Part shown: positions 39,915 to 49,407 of the stretch, one piece after another
Position numbering within the stretch: the stretch's first letter is position 1
How the letters are laid out: each line of letters starts with the position of its first letter
Source of the DNA: Rhodospirillaceae bacterium
Lineage (GTDB): Bacteria > Pseudomonadota > Alphaproteobacteria > DSM-16000 > Inquilinaceae
Direction of reading: 5' to 3'
NCBI GenBank assembly: GCA_020638575.1
Contig: JACKIH010000003.1
Coordinates: 1,779,501-1,843,500, forward strand
Length of the DNA stretch: 64,000 nucleotides
Translations under genes and position numbers: made by a program
Notes under the pieces: model-generated
What the model saw: the letters and a program-made list of their open reading frames with translations, nothing else
Told to the model about the DNA's origin: nothing
The model's database searches: none

Positions 39915-42848
39915 ATGACCCAGGCGAACGACACGCCGCCCGACGCCGCCGCTGCCGGCCTGGACTACAAGCAGACCGTGTTCCTGCCGAAGACCGCGTT
40001 CCCCATGCGCGCGGGCCTGCCCAAGAAGGAACCGGAAATTGCCGCGGAATGGGACCGCCGAGACCTGTTCGCGCGCCTGCGCCAAGTGTCCGCCGGTCGC
40101 CCGAAATACGTGCTGCACGATGGCCCGCCTTACGCCAACGGACACATCCACATCGGCACCGCGCTCAACAAGATCCTCAAGGACATCGTCGTGCGCGGCT
40201 ACCAGATGCTGGGCCGCGACAGCGTCTACGTGCCGGGCTGGGACTGCCACGGCCTGCCCATCGAATGGAAGATCGAGGAAGAGTACCGCGCCAAGGGCAA
40301 GGACAAGGACGAGGTGCCGATCCTGGAGTTGCGCCGCCAGTGCCGCGACTTCGCCGCCCATTGGGTGCGTGTCCACACCGAAGAGTTCAAGCGCCTCGGC
40401 GTGGTCGGCGACTGGCAGCGGCCCTACCTCACCATGACGTTGGACGCCGAAGCCCAGATCGTCCGCGAGATCCACAAGTTCCTGATGAACGGCGGGCTCT
40501 ATCGCGGGCTGAAGCCGGTCATGTGGTCGGTGGTGGAGAAGACCGCCCTGGCGGAAGCCGAGGTCGAGTACCACGACCATGTGTCCGATGCGATGCATGT
40601 CCGCTTCCCCGTCAAGACGGGCCCGGCCGAGCTGGACGGCGCGGCGGTGGCCATCTGGACCACCACCCCCTGGACCATCCCGTCCAACCGGGCGATCGCC
40701 TATGCCGACCACATGGCCTATGTGGCGCTGCGCATCGACGCGGTGGCCGACGGTGCCACGGCCAGGGTGGGCGACCGGCTGCTGGTGGCCGAGGAACTCG
40801 TGGAGGATCTTTGCGCCCAGGCCGGCATCTCTGCCCACGCGGTGGCATGGCGCGGCCGCGGCAGCGATCTTGCCGGCATGGTGTGCCGTCATCCGCTCCA
40901 CGCCGGCGGCTATGACTACGAGGTGCCGCTGCTGGCCGCGGACTTCGTCACCGCCGAGCAGGGCACCGGCTTCGTCCACATCGCCCCCAGCCACGGCGAG
41001 GACGACTATGTGCTGGGTGCTGCCCACGGCCTGGAGATGACGGAGAACGTCACCGCCGACGGCCTGTTCGCCCCGCACGTGCCGCTGTTCGCCGGCGCGG
41101 TGATCTATACCCAGCACGGCAAGAAGGGAAACGCCAACCGGGTTGTGACGGAGGCGCTGCGCGAGGCCGGCGGATTGATCGCCCAGCACAGCTACACCCA
41201 TTCCTATCCCCATTCCTGGCGGTCCAAGGCGCCGGTGATCTTCCGCGCCACGCCCCAGTGGTTCATCTCCATGGAGGTGAACGGGCTCAGGGAGACGGCG
41301 CTGGCGGCACTGGATGCCACCCGCTTCGTGCCGGCGGCCGGGCACACGCGCCTGTCCTCCATGATCGCCACGCGGCCGGACTGGTGCATCAGCCGGCAGC
41401 GCGCCTGGGGCGTGCCCATCGCCATCTTCGTGAACCAGGCGACCGGCGAACCGCTGCGCGACCCCGCGGTGCTGGAGCGCATCGCCGAGGCGTTCGCCGC
41501 AGACGGCTCCGATGCCTGGTTCGCCCGCGACCCGGCGGAGTTCCTCGGCGACGGCTACGACCCTGCGGACTACGAGCAGGTGCGCGACATCGTCGACGTG
41601 TGGTTCGAAAGCGGCTCCACCCACGCCTTCGTGCTGGAGACGCGCGACGACCTGAAATGGCCGGCCGACCTCTATCTGGAAGGCTCCGACCAGCACCGCG
41701 GCTGGTTCCACTCCTCGCTGCTCGAAAGCTGCGGGACGCGCGGCCGCGCCCCCTACGACGCGGTGCTCACCCACGGCTTCGTCATGGACGAGCAGGGCCG
41801 CAAGATGTCCAAGTCGCTGGGCAACACCGTGGTGCCGCAGGACGTGTGCAGCGAAAGCGGCGCCGATATCCTGCGCCTGTGGGTGGCGGGCTCGGACTAT
41901 TCCGAAGACCTGCGCATCGGCAAGGAGATCATCCAGAGCCACGTGGACAGCTACCGCCGGCTGCGCAATACGCTGCGCTACCTGCTGGGGGCGCTGGCGG
42001 GCTTTTCCCAGGACGAGCGCATCGCGCCGGCGGAAATGCCGCAGCTCGAACGCTGGGTGCTGCACCGGGTGTGGGAGATGGACCGGCTGGTCCGCCAGGG
42101 CGTGGCGGATTTCGACTTCACCTCCATCATCGTCGCCCTCCACACCTTCTGTGCGGTCGACCTGTCGGCCTTCTATCTCGATGTCCGCAAGGACTCGCTC
42201 TATTGCGACCGGCCGGACAGCGTGCGCCGCCGCGCGGTGCGCAGCGTCATGGACACCCTGTTCGACTGCCTCACCGCCTGGCTGGCGCCGATCACCTGCT
42301 TCACCGCCGAGGAAGCCTGGTGGACCCGCCACGGCGAGGACGCAGACAGCGTGCACGAGCGCACTTTCCCGGAGATCCCCGAAACGTGGCGCGACGACGA
42401 CCTGGCGGCCCGCTGGGCGAAGATCCGCGAAGCCCGCCGCGTCGTCACCGGCGCCATCGAGCTGAAGCGCGCCGCCAAGGAGATCCGCGCTTCGCTGGAA
42501 GCCCATCCGCGGCTCTATGTCGACCCCGCCCTGTGCGGCGACCTGCTGGCGGCGATCGATCAGCTGGGCGGTGCCGCGGCCGGCACGCCGGAGGAGGAGT
42601 TGGCGGACATCGCCATCACCTCCCGGCTTACGCTGCTGCGCGAAGCCCCGCCGGGAGACGCCTTCGGGCTGCCCGAATCGCCCGGTATCGGAGCGCTCAT
42701 CGACCGTGCCGAGGGCCGCAAATGCGAGCGATCGTGGAAGATCCTTCCCAGCGTGGGCAGCGACCCGCGCCATCCCACCTTGACGCCGCGCGACGCCGAC
42801 GCGGTGGAGGCGTGGCTGGTGCGCCAGGGCGCAGCCCCGGCGTCGTGA
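39915..42848 (+). CDS. ileS: Isoleucyl-tRNA synthetase
   Basis: IleRS (977 aa) charges tRNA-Ile. The HIGH-type motif is in PPYANGHIHIGTALNK and the KMSKS motif is at residues 630-634. The editing domain (TTPWTIPSNRAIAYADHM) is present. The C-terminal region lacks three of the four zinc-binding cysteines found in E. coli-type enzymes: KCERSW has only Cys937 (Ser940 replaces the second) and HPTLTPRD replaces the second pair. Start 39915 (MTQANDTPPD) is likely, with a GTG three bases upstream. The frame stays open to 39765 without conserved sequence. lspA follows, possibly overlapping. Confidence 0.96.
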   Translation: MTQANDTPPDAAAAGLDYKQTVFLPKTAFPMRAGLPKKEPEIAAEWDRRDLFARLRQVSAGRPKYVLHDGPPYANGHIHIGTALNKILKDIVVRGYQMLGRDSVYVPGWDCHGLPIEWKIEEEYRAKGKDKDEVPILELRRQCRDFAAHWVRVHTEEFKRLGVVGDWQRPYLTMTLDAEAQIVREIHKFLMNGGLYRGLKPVMWSVVEKTALAEAEVEYHDHVSDAMHVRFPVKTGPAELDGAAVAIWTTTPWTIPSNRAIAYADHMAYVALRIDAVADGATARVGDRLLVAEELVEDLCAQAGISAHAVAWRGRGSDLAGMVCRHPLHAGGYDYEVPLLAADFVTAEQGTGFVHIAPSHGEDDYVLGAAHGLEMTENVTADGLFAPHVPLFAGAVIYTQHGKKGNANRVVTEALREAGGLIAQHSYTHSYPHSWRSKAPVIFRATPQWFISMEVNGLRETALAALDATRFVPAAGHTRLSSMIATRPDWCISRQRAWGVPIAIFVNQATGEPLRDPAVLERIAEAFAADGSDAWFARDPAEFLGDGYDPADYEQVRDIVDVWFESGSTHAFVLETRDDLKWPADLYLEGSDQHRGWFHSSLLESCGTRGRAPYDAVLTHGFVMDEQGRKMSKSLGNTVVPQDVCSESGADILRLWVAGSDYSEDLRIGKEIIQSHVDSYRRLRNTLRYLLGALAGFSQDERIAPAEMPQLERWVLHRVWEMDRLVRQGVADFDFTSIIVALHTFCAVDLSAFYLDVRKDSLYCDRPDSVRRRAVRSVMDTLFDCLTAWLAPITCFTAEEAWWTRHGEDADSVHERTFPEIPETWRDDDLAARWAKIREARRVVTGAIELKRAAKEIRASLEAHPRLYVDPALCGDLLAAIDQLGGAAAGTPEEELADIAITSRLTLLREAPPGDAFGLPESPGIGALIDRAEGRKCERSWKILPSVGSDPRHPTLTPRDADAVEAWLVRQGAAPAS

Positions 42849-42862
42849 GCCAGGGACGGGCC

Positions 42863-43351
42863 ATGCGCACGGGGCTGCTGTTCGCCGCGTTCCTTCTGCT
42901 GCTCGACCAGGCGACCAAGGTGGCCGTGCTCGCCCTGCTGTCCGATCACGGCGGGGTCCTGGAACTGACCGGGTTCTTCAATCTGGTGGTCGTGTGGAAC
43001 CGCGGCGTCAGCTTCGGCATGCTGGCCGATCTCGGCGAGTCGAGCGCCCTCATCCTGTCGGTCATATCCCTGGTTGTCGTGGTCGGCCTCGCCGTGTGGC
43101 TGCGGCGGGTGGACAGCGTCGGCGTCCGCCTGGCCATCGGCGCCATCATGGGCGGGGCCACCGGCAACGTGATCGATCGTGCACGTTTCGGCGCAGTATT
43201 CGACTTCCTTGATTTTCATGTGGCACAGTGGCATTGGCCCGCATTCAATGTGGCCGACAGTGCCATCGTGCTGGGTGTGGCGTATCTCCTGCTCGACGGC
43301 CTGTTCACCCCGCAGCCCCGGCGGACCGCGGATGGGGAGGACACGAAATGA
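42863..43351 (+). CDS. lspA: Lipoprotein signal peptidase LspA
   Basis: LspA (162 aa) cleaves the signal peptide of diacylglyceryl-modified prolipoproteins in the inner membrane. Four hydrophobic segments and the catalytic Asp motifs (GNVIDRARFGAVFDFLD and FNVADSAI) are present. GGGA seven bases upstream supports the ATG at 42863. A GTG overlapping the ileS stop (42845) is an alternative adding six residues. Its stop overlaps the start of a lipoprotein gene by 4 bp. Confidence 0.95.
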   Translation: MRTGLLFAAFLLLLDQATKVAVLALLSDHGGVLELTGFFNLVVVWNRGVSFGMLADLGESSALILSVISLVVVVGLAVWLRRVDSVGVRLAIGAIMGGATGNVIDRARFGAVFDFLDFHVAQWHWPAFNVADSAIVLGVAYLLLDGLFTPQPRRTADGEDTK

Positions 43352-43953
43352 GTGCAATGAATCGTCGTGTGCCGTTTGTTGCCGGACGCGCCGGCGCGCT
43401 GGCCATCGGACTGATGGGTGCGGTGCTGGTGCTGGGCGGCTGCGACGACGCGCGGGAGGCATTCGGCCTTACCCGCAACACGCCCGATGAGTTCCGCGTC
43501 GCCTCGCGGGCACCCCTGTCGGTGCCGCCGAGCTTCGATCTGCGCCCGCCGACCCCCGGCGCCCCGCGCCCCCAGGAAACCGCACCGCGCGACCTGGCGG
43601 TGAGCGCGCTCGGCGGCCGCAGCGGCGACGTGGCGGTGCCGGAGCAGGCGAGTGCCGCGGAAGCAGCACTGATCACCCAGGCCACCCCCGGCGGCGTCGA
43701 TCCCGACATCCGCCGCACCGTGGACCTGGAGAGCGACGACCTGCTGCGCGCCAATTCCAGCTTCGTCGACGACCTGCTGTTCTGGCAGGAGCCGGCACTC
43801 CCCGGCACGGTGGTGGACCCGACGGCGGAAAGCCAGCGCCTGTCGCGCACCACGGCCCTTGGCGAGCCGATCAACAGCGGCGAGGTACCGACCATCGAGC
43901 GCACCTCCACCCACTCCCTGCTGGACGACCTGGGCTCCTTGATCCCGTTCTGA
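43348..43953 (+). CDS. DUF3035 lipoprotein
   Basis: This 201-aa protein has a lipoprotein signal peptide ending in LVLGGC, so the mature protein should begin with a lipid-modified Cys. The next segment (GLTRNTPDEFRVASRAPLSV) is the hallmark of DUF3035, a family found beside lspA and M16 peptidases in alphaproteobacteria. The remainder is Pro/Ala/Asp-rich and probably disordered. The ATG overlaps the lspA stop. No function is known. Confidence 0.88.
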   Translation: MSAMNRRVPFVAGRAGALAIGLMGAVLVLGGCDDAREAFGLTRNTPDEFRVASRAPLSVPPSFDLRPPTPGAPRPQETAPRDLAVSALGGRSGDVAVPEQASAAEAALITQATPGGVDPDIRRTVDLESDDLLRANSSFVDDLLFWQEPALPGTVVDPTAESQRLSRTTALGEPINSGEVPTIERTSTHSLLDDLGSLIPF

Positions 43954-44093
43954 TCGCCGCGGTGCTGCGGCACGCCGGTGCAGTGTCGACCGGCGACGCC
44001 CGCGCGCTGTCGGTTGCCGCACTGCTGCCACGGACAGGGGCCAGCGTGACCTGCGCCGCATGCCGGCCCGTTCGCAACAAGGGTGGACCCCCG

Positions 44094-45482
44094 ATGCACC
44101 GCGTTTCCCGACTGCTGGTCTGTGCGTTGCTTGCCGGTGCGGCGCTGCCCGCCCGCGCCGAGGTGTTCGATGCGGAGACCTTCACGCTCGACAACGGCCT
44201 GCAGGTGGTGGTGGTCACCAACCGCCTCGCCCCGGTGGTCACCAACATGATCTGGTACCGCGTCGGTGCCGCCGACGATCCGGTGGGGCACTCGGGCCTC
44301 GCCCACTATCTGGAACACCTCATGTTCCTCGGCACCGAGGCGCACCCCGAGGGCGACCTCCTGGAAATCGTCGCGCGCAACGGCGGCCAGCAGAACGCGT
44401 TCACGAGCTGGGACTACACCGCCTATCACCAGTCGATCGCCGTCGACCGGCTGCCGCTGATGCTGGAGCTGGAAGCCGACCGCATGCGCGACCTCTCCGT
44501 CGATGACGCGCGCGCCCTGGTGGAGCGCGACGTGGTGATGCAGGAGCGCCTGGAGCGCATCGACAACGACCCGGCCGGCCGCTTGGGCGAGCAGATGATG
44601 GCTGCCCTCTATCAGAACTACCCCTACGGCACGCCGATCATCGGCTGGGAGCAGGAGGTGGCGGAGCTCGACCCTGCGGTCGCGCGCGACGTGCTGGACC
44701 GTTGGTATGTGCCCAACAACGCCATCGTGGTGGTGGCCGGCGACATCGATGCCGAAACCCTGCGCCCGCTGGTGGAAGCCACCTACGGCACTATTCCCGC
44801 GGGCCCCGACCCGCAGCGCCACCGCGTCAGCGAGCCGCCGCAGTTCGCCCCCCGCCTGGTCGCCCTCTCCCACCGCGACGTGCAGCAGGACGAGTGGCTG
44901 CGCTACTACCTGGCGCCCGGCTACATCACCAGCGACGACGCGGTCACGCCCTATGCCTTGCAGGTGCTGAACGACCTGTTCGGCGGCTCGCTCACCAGCC
45001 GGCTCTACCGCAACCTGGTGGTGGAGCAGGAGGTGGCGGTGGGCGCCGGCTCGTTCTATTCGGCCGGCACGGTCGGGCCGTCGCAGTTCGGCCTCTACGC
45101 CACACCGCGCGACGGCGTCTCGCTGGAGGACCTGGGCCAGGCCATGGATGCGGAAATCCAACGCCTGCTCACCGAGGGGGTGACGGAGGAAGAAGTGGCC
45201 GCCGCCCGCGATCGCCTGCAGATCGACGCCATCTATGCCCGCGACAGCGTCGGCGGGGCGGCCCGCATGGTGGGTGCGGCGCTGGCCATCGGCATGTCGC
45301 TGGACGAGGTGCAGGCGTGGCCCGACCGCATCGCCGCGGTGACGGTGGACGATGTGATGGCGGCCGCCCGCCAGGTGCTCGATGCCAACCAGTCGGTCAC
45401 CGGCTGGCTGCAACGCGACGGCGATGCCCCCCACCTCGCCAGCGGCGGGTCGGCCCCCGTGATCCCCGGAGTGATCCAATGA
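44094..45482 (+). CDS. M16 zinc metallopeptidase, catalytic subunit
   Basis: This 462-aa periplasmic peptidase of the insulinase (M16) family has a signal peptide (LLVCALLAGAALPARA). The inverted zinc motif HxxEH is at residues 71-75 (HYLEHLMF), and the further Glu lies in ALVERDVVMQERLE. The start at 44094 is preferred because it begins the signal peptide; an upstream in-frame ATG at 43962 is unlikely. Its stop overlaps the start of a non-catalytic partner, the usual paired arrangement. Confidence 0.93.
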   Translation: MHRVSRLLVCALLAGAALPARAEVFDAETFTLDNGLQVVVVTNRLAPVVTNMIWYRVGAADDPVGHSGLAHYLEHLMFLGTEAHPEGDLLEIVARNGGQQNAFTSWDYTAYHQSIAVDRLPLMLELEADRMRDLSVDDARALVERDVVMQERLERIDNDPAGRLGEQMMAALYQNYPYGTPIIGWEQEVAELDPAVARDVLDRWYVPNNAIVVVAGDIDAETLRPLVEATYGTIPAGPDPQRHRVSEPPQFAPRLVALSHRDVQQDEWLRYYLAPGYITSDDAVTPYALQVLNDLFGGSLTSRLYRNLVVEQEVAVGAGSFYSAGTVGPSQFGLYATPRDGVSLEDLGQAMDAEIQRLLTEGVTEEEVAAARDRLQIDAIYARDSVGGAARMVGAALAIGMSLDEVQAWPDRIAAVTVDDVMAAARQVLDANQSVTGWLQRDGDAPHLASGGSAPVIPGVIQ

Positions 45483-46888
45483 GCCCCTGGCGCCCCATGC
45501 TCGCCCGCAGCGGCGTCGTCGCTGCCCTCGCCATCGTCTGCGTGCTGGCGCTGCGCCCCATCGCCCCGGCCGCGGCGACGGAGGTGGTGCGCGTGGTCAG
45601 CCCCGGCGGCATCGAAGCCTGGCTGGTGGAAGCCCACGCCGTGCCGGTGATCGCCCTGTCGGCATCGTTCGCCGGCGGCAACGGCAGCGATCCCGCGGAG
45701 CTGGCCGGGCTCGCCAACCTCACCTCCTACCTGCTGGACGAAGGCGCGGGCGATCTGGACAGCGCCACCTTCCAGCAGCGCGAAGCGGACACCGGCACGC
45801 GCATGTGGTTCCGCGACGGCCAGGATCGCTTCGCCGTCAACCTGCGCACCACCACCGAATACGCCGACGACGCGTTCGAGCTGCTGCATCTGGCGCTCAC
45901 GGCCCCGCGCTTCGACGCGGTTCCGGTTGAACGCATGCGGGCAGCCGTGCTGGCCGACATCCGCGACAACGTGGGGAACCCCGCCTGGTTCACCTGGCGG
46001 GCGTTCTACGACCTCGCCTATCCCGACCACCCCTACCGCCAGCCCTCGCGCGGCACGGTGGCGACGGTGAACGCCATCACGCCGGACGACCTGCACGCGT
46101 TCGTGGAGCGCACCTTCACCCGCGACACCCTGGTGATCGGGGTGGCCGGCGATATCACGCCCGATGAGCTGGGCCGGCGCCTCGACGAGGTGTTCGGCGA
46201 CCTGCCCGCCGCGGGCAGCCAGACCGTACTGCCCGACCAGGCGCCGGGGGCCGCCGGCACGCGCGTGCTGATCGAACGCGAGGGCGCGCAGAGCCAGCTC
46301 CTGATGGTGCAAACCGGCATCGCCCGCGACGATCCGGACTACTACGCCGCCTTGGTGCTGGACCACATCATGGGCGGCGGCTCCATGACCTCGCGCCTCA
46401 CCCGCGAAGTGCGCCAGACCCGCGGCCTGACCTACGGCATCTTCAGCGGCCTCTACGACTACGAGGCCACCCGGCAATGGGTGATCGCCGCCTCCATGAC
46501 GCCGTCGAGCGTGCCCGAGGCGATCGACGCCACGCTGGCGGAAGTCTCCCGCCTGCGCGACGAGGGTGTCACCCAGGAGGAACTGGACGACGCCATCACC
46601 TACCTCACGGGCTCGTTCCCGCTGGCGCTCAGCACCACCGGCGACATCGCCGACATCCTGGAGGGCATGCAGGTCTACGACCTCGGCATCGACTATCTGG
46701 ACGAACACAACCACCGCATCGCCGCAGTGACGCTGGACCAGGTGAACCGGGTAGCGCACGAGCGGCTGACGCCGGACGCCATGACCATCCTGGTCGCCGG
46801 TCCAGCGGTCGACGGCTTCACGCCCGACGTGGTGATGAACGGCCAGGAGCTGCAGGCCCGCGAACTGGCCACCGAGCCGACGCTGTGA
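45479..46888 (+). CDS. M16 peptidase family, non-catalytic partner
   Basis: This 469-aa paralogue has a signal peptide (VVAALAIVCVLALRPIAPAA) and the same two-domain M16 fold. The position of HxxEH reads LTSYLLDEGAG, so no zinc site is present. The Arg/Tyr substrate-binding block is kept (SRLTREVRQTRGLTYG). Such proteins form the second half of a heterodimer with the catalytic subunit, whose stop overlaps its start (ATGA). Likely client: periplasmic peptides or signal peptide remnants, unproven. Confidence 0.9.
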   Translation: MSPWRPMLARSGVVAALAIVCVLALRPIAPAAATEVVRVVSPGGIEAWLVEAHAVPVIALSASFAGGNGSDPAELAGLANLTSYLLDEGAGDLDSATFQQREADTGTRMWFRDGQDRFAVNLRTTTEYADDAFELLHLALTAPRFDAVPVERMRAAVLADIRDNVGNPAWFTWRAFYDLAYPDHPYRQPSRGTVATVNAITPDDLHAFVERTFTRDTLVIGVAGDITPDELGRRLDEVFGDLPAAGSQTVLPDQAPGAAGTRVLIEREGAQSQLLMVQTGIARDDPDYYAALVLDHIMGGGSMTSRLTREVRQTRGLTYGIFSGLYDYEATRQWVIAASMTPSSVPEAIDATLAEVSRLRDEGVTQEELDDAITYLTGSFPLALSTTGDIADILEGMQVYDLGIDYLDEHNHRIAAVTLDQVNRVAHERLTPDAMTILVAGPAVDGFTPDVVMNGQELQARELATEPTL

Positions 46889-46916
46889 GGCCCGCCCCAT
46901 CGCGCGAAGCCGGCCT

Positions 46917-47630
46917 ATGGATCTGCCGGTTCCGCTGATCCCCGGCCGCCTGGTTCGGCGCTACAAGCGGTTTCTCGCCGATGTGGCGCTGCAGGACGGC
47001 AGCACCGTGACGGCCCACTGCCCCAACTCCGGCTCCATGATGGGCCTGGGGACGCCGGGGCTGCGGGTGTGGCTTTCCCGCTCCGGCAACCCGAAGCGCA
47101 AGCTCGCCCACACCCTGGAGCTGGTGGAGGCCGAGGGCACGCTGGTGGGCATCCACACCGGCCGGCCCAACCGGTTGGCGGAGGACGCCATCCGCAACGG
47201 CACCATCGCGCCGCTGGCCGGCTATGCCACCCTGCGCCGCGAGGTGCGCTACGACGTCAACAGCCGCGTCGACCTGCTGCTCGGCGGCCCCGACCGGCCG
47301 GACTGCTATGTGGAGGTGAAGAACGTCCACCTGCGCCGGCCCCATGGCCCCCACCCCACCGCCGCGGAGTTCCCCGACTGCGTGACCGCGCGCGGCGCCA
47401 AGCACCTGGGCGCGCTCATCGGCGTACGGTCCGCGGGGATGCGCGCCGTGCTGCTCTACATCGTGCAGCGTGCCGACTGCGATCATTTCCGCCTGGCCGT
47501 CGACCTCGATCCCCTCTACGCGGCGGGGGCCGTAGCCGCCGCGGCCGCCGGGGTGGAGTTCCTCTGCTATGGGTGCGACGTGCAGCCATCCGGGATTGCG
47601 GTATCGCGGCGACTTTCCATGGTGGTATAA
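46917..47630 (+). CDS. sfsA: SfsA family nuclease-like protein
   Basis: SfsA (237 aa) was named for sugar fermentation stimulation. Its PD-(D/E)XK-like core is visible as NSRVDLLLGGP and CYVEVKNVHL. The OB-like N-terminal region (RYKRFLADVALQDGSTVTAH, CPNSGSMMGL) is typical. The biochemical role is unclear. It lies 28 bp after the M16 partner and 27 bp before map. Confidence 0.93.
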   Translation: MDLPVPLIPGRLVRRYKRFLADVALQDGSTVTAHCPNSGSMMGLGTPGLRVWLSRSGNPKRKLAHTLELVEAEGTLVGIHTGRPNRLAEDAIRNGTIAPLAGYATLRREVRYDVNSRVDLLLGGPDRPDCYVEVKNVHLRRPHGPHPTAAEFPDCVTARGAKHLGALIGVRSAGMRAVLLYIVQRADCDHFRLAVDLDPLYAAGAVAAAAAGVEFLCYGCDVQPSGIAVSRRLSMVV

Positions 47631-47657
47631 GGTCACAAAAGGCAATCGACCGGCGAT

Positions 47658-48521
47658 ATGACTTCCAGACACCAAGCTGACCAGGCATCGGGCGCAAACA
47701 CGATCCAGATCCACACCCCCGAAGACTTCGAGGGCATGCGCAAGGCCGGCCGCTTGGCCGCCATGGTGCTCGATTACATCACCGAATATACGGTTGTCGG
47801 GGTGACCACCGACGAGCTGGACCGGCGGATCGACAGCTTCATGCGCGACCATGGCGCGGTGCCGGCCACCCTGGGCTATCGCGGCTATCCGCGCTCGTCC
47901 TGCATTTCGCTCAACCACGTCATCTGCCACGGCATCCCCGGCGAGCGCCGCCTGCAGGAAGGCGACATCCTCAACATCGACGTCACGGTGATCCTCGACG
48001 GCTGGTTCGGCGACACCAGCCGCATGTACCTGGTGGGCGACAAGGTTTCGCTGAAGGCCAAGCGCCTGACGGACGTCACCTACACCGCCATGATGCGCGG
48101 TATCGCCGTCGTGCGCCCGGGCGCCACGCTGGGCGACATCGGCCACGCCATCCAGAGCTACGTGGAAGGCCACCGCTTTTCCGTGGTGCGCGACTTCTGC
48201 GGCCATGGCCTGGGCCGGGTGTTCCACGCGCCCCCCAGCGTGTTGCATTTCGGCCGGCCCGGCGAGGGGATGGTGCTGCGCCCCGGCATGTTCTTCACCA
48301 TCGAACCGATGGTGAACGCAGGCCGGCCCGACGCCAAGGTGCTGTCGGACGGCTGGACCGCGGTCACCCGCGACCGCAGCCTGTCGGCCCAGTTCGAACA
48401 TTCCGTGGCGGTCACCGAGGACGGCGTGGAGATCTTCACCTTGTCGCCGCTCGGCTACGACAAGCCGCCCTACCCGGTGCCGGTGGGTTCCCCGGACCTG
48501 GCGCCGGCCACCTCCGCCTGA
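47658..48521 (+). CDS. map: Methionine aminopeptidase, type I
   Basis: MAP (287 aa) removes the N-terminal Met from new proteins. The five metal ligands are in place: two Asp in NIDVTVILDGWFGDTSRMY, His in CGHGLGRVFH, Glu in FTIEPMVN and Glu in QFEHSVAV. The chain is slightly longer than the E. coli enzyme owing to an N-terminal extension of about 15 residues and a Pro-rich tail. Confidence 0.97.
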   Translation: MTSRHQADQASGANTIQIHTPEDFEGMRKAGRLAAMVLDYITEYTVVGVTTDELDRRIDSFMRDHGAVPATLGYRGYPRSSCISLNHVICHGIPGERRLQEGDILNIDVTVILDGWFGDTSRMYLVGDKVSLKAKRLTDVTYTAMMRGIAVVRPGATLGDIGHAIQSYVEGHRFSVVRDFCGHGLGRVFHAPPSVLHFGRPGEGMVLRPGMFFTIEPMVNAGRPDAKVLSDGWTAVTRDRSLSAQFEHSVAVTEDGVEIFTLSPLGYDKPPYPVPVGSPDLAPATSA

Positions 48522-48539
48522 CCCCGGACCGGCGGGCCC

Positions 48540-49322
48540 ATGGCGAGCCGCAGGCGCGACTCCGACTCCCCAAAGCATCCATCGGCCGAGCCGGCGACGG
48601 CGGACTTGCCGCTCGGCCCGCCGGCCGAACCGCTTGAGGTGCGCGACGCCGCGTCGCTCAACACCGGCCATCGCGAACGCCTGCGCCAGCGCTTCCTGGC
48701 CGGCGGGGCCGATGCGGTGGCCGACTACGAGCTGGTGGAACTGCTGCTGTTCGCCGCCATTCCGCGGCGCGACGTGAAACCCATCGCCAAGCAGCTTCTG
48801 GCGGAGTTCGGCGGACTGGGCGGGCTGCTCGCCGCCGATCCCGTGCAACTGGAACGGCGCGGCGGGCTTGGCCTGGCAGCGGTGGCAGCACTCAAGGTGG
48901 TGCAGGCGGCCGCCCAGCGATTGCTGCGTTCCGAAGTGATGGACCGCCCCGTCCTCAACTCCTGGGACCGCCTGCTCGCCTACCTGTCGGTGTGTCTGAA
49001 GCACCAGCCGGCCGAGCAGTTCCGCCTGCTGTTCCTCGACCGCCGCAACACCCTGATCGCCGACGAGGTGCAGCAGCGCGGCACCGTCGATCACGCGCCG
49101 GTCTACCCGCGCGAGGTGGTGCGCCGGGCGCTGGAGCTGCACGCCAGTGCCGTCATCATGGTGCACAACCACCCGTCGGGCGATCCCACCCCGTCGAAGG
49201 CCGATATCGACATGACCCGCCAGGTGGCGCGCGCGCTCGCCGGGGTCAACGTGGTGCTGCACGACCACCTGGTGATGGCCCGCGGCGGCCACAACAGTTT
49301 CAAGGCCATGGGGCTGCTGTAG
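48540..49322 (+). CDS. radC: RadC/JAMM-domain protein
   Basis: This 260-aa protein has a helix-hairpin-helix-like N-terminal part and a C-terminal JAB1/MPN domain with the JAMM motif HNHPSGDPTPSKAD (from His209). Historically called RadC, although a role in DNA repair is not supported in E. coli. It is 18 bp after map. The N-terminal 40 residues are variable and Pro/Asp-rich. Confidence 0.94.
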   Translation: MASRRRDSDSPKHPSAEPATADLPLGPPAEPLEVRDAASLNTGHRERLRQRFLAGGADAVADYELVELLLFAAIPRRDVKPIAKQLLAEFGGLGGLLAADPVQLERRGGLGLAAVAALKVVQAAAQRLLRSEVMDRPVLNSWDRLLAYLSVCLKHQPAEQFRLLFLDRRNTLIADEVQQRGTVDHAPVYPREVVRRALELHASAVIMVHNHPSGDPTPSKADIDMTRQVARALAGVNVVLHDHLVMARGGHNSFKAMGLL

Positions 49323-49407
49323 CGGCACGCGGTGCCGCCGGCTTTGACCGGCGGCGGGTTTGGCGCTACTCCCAACCCACCCTTCCGATACCTTGGCAGC
49401 CCGCGCG

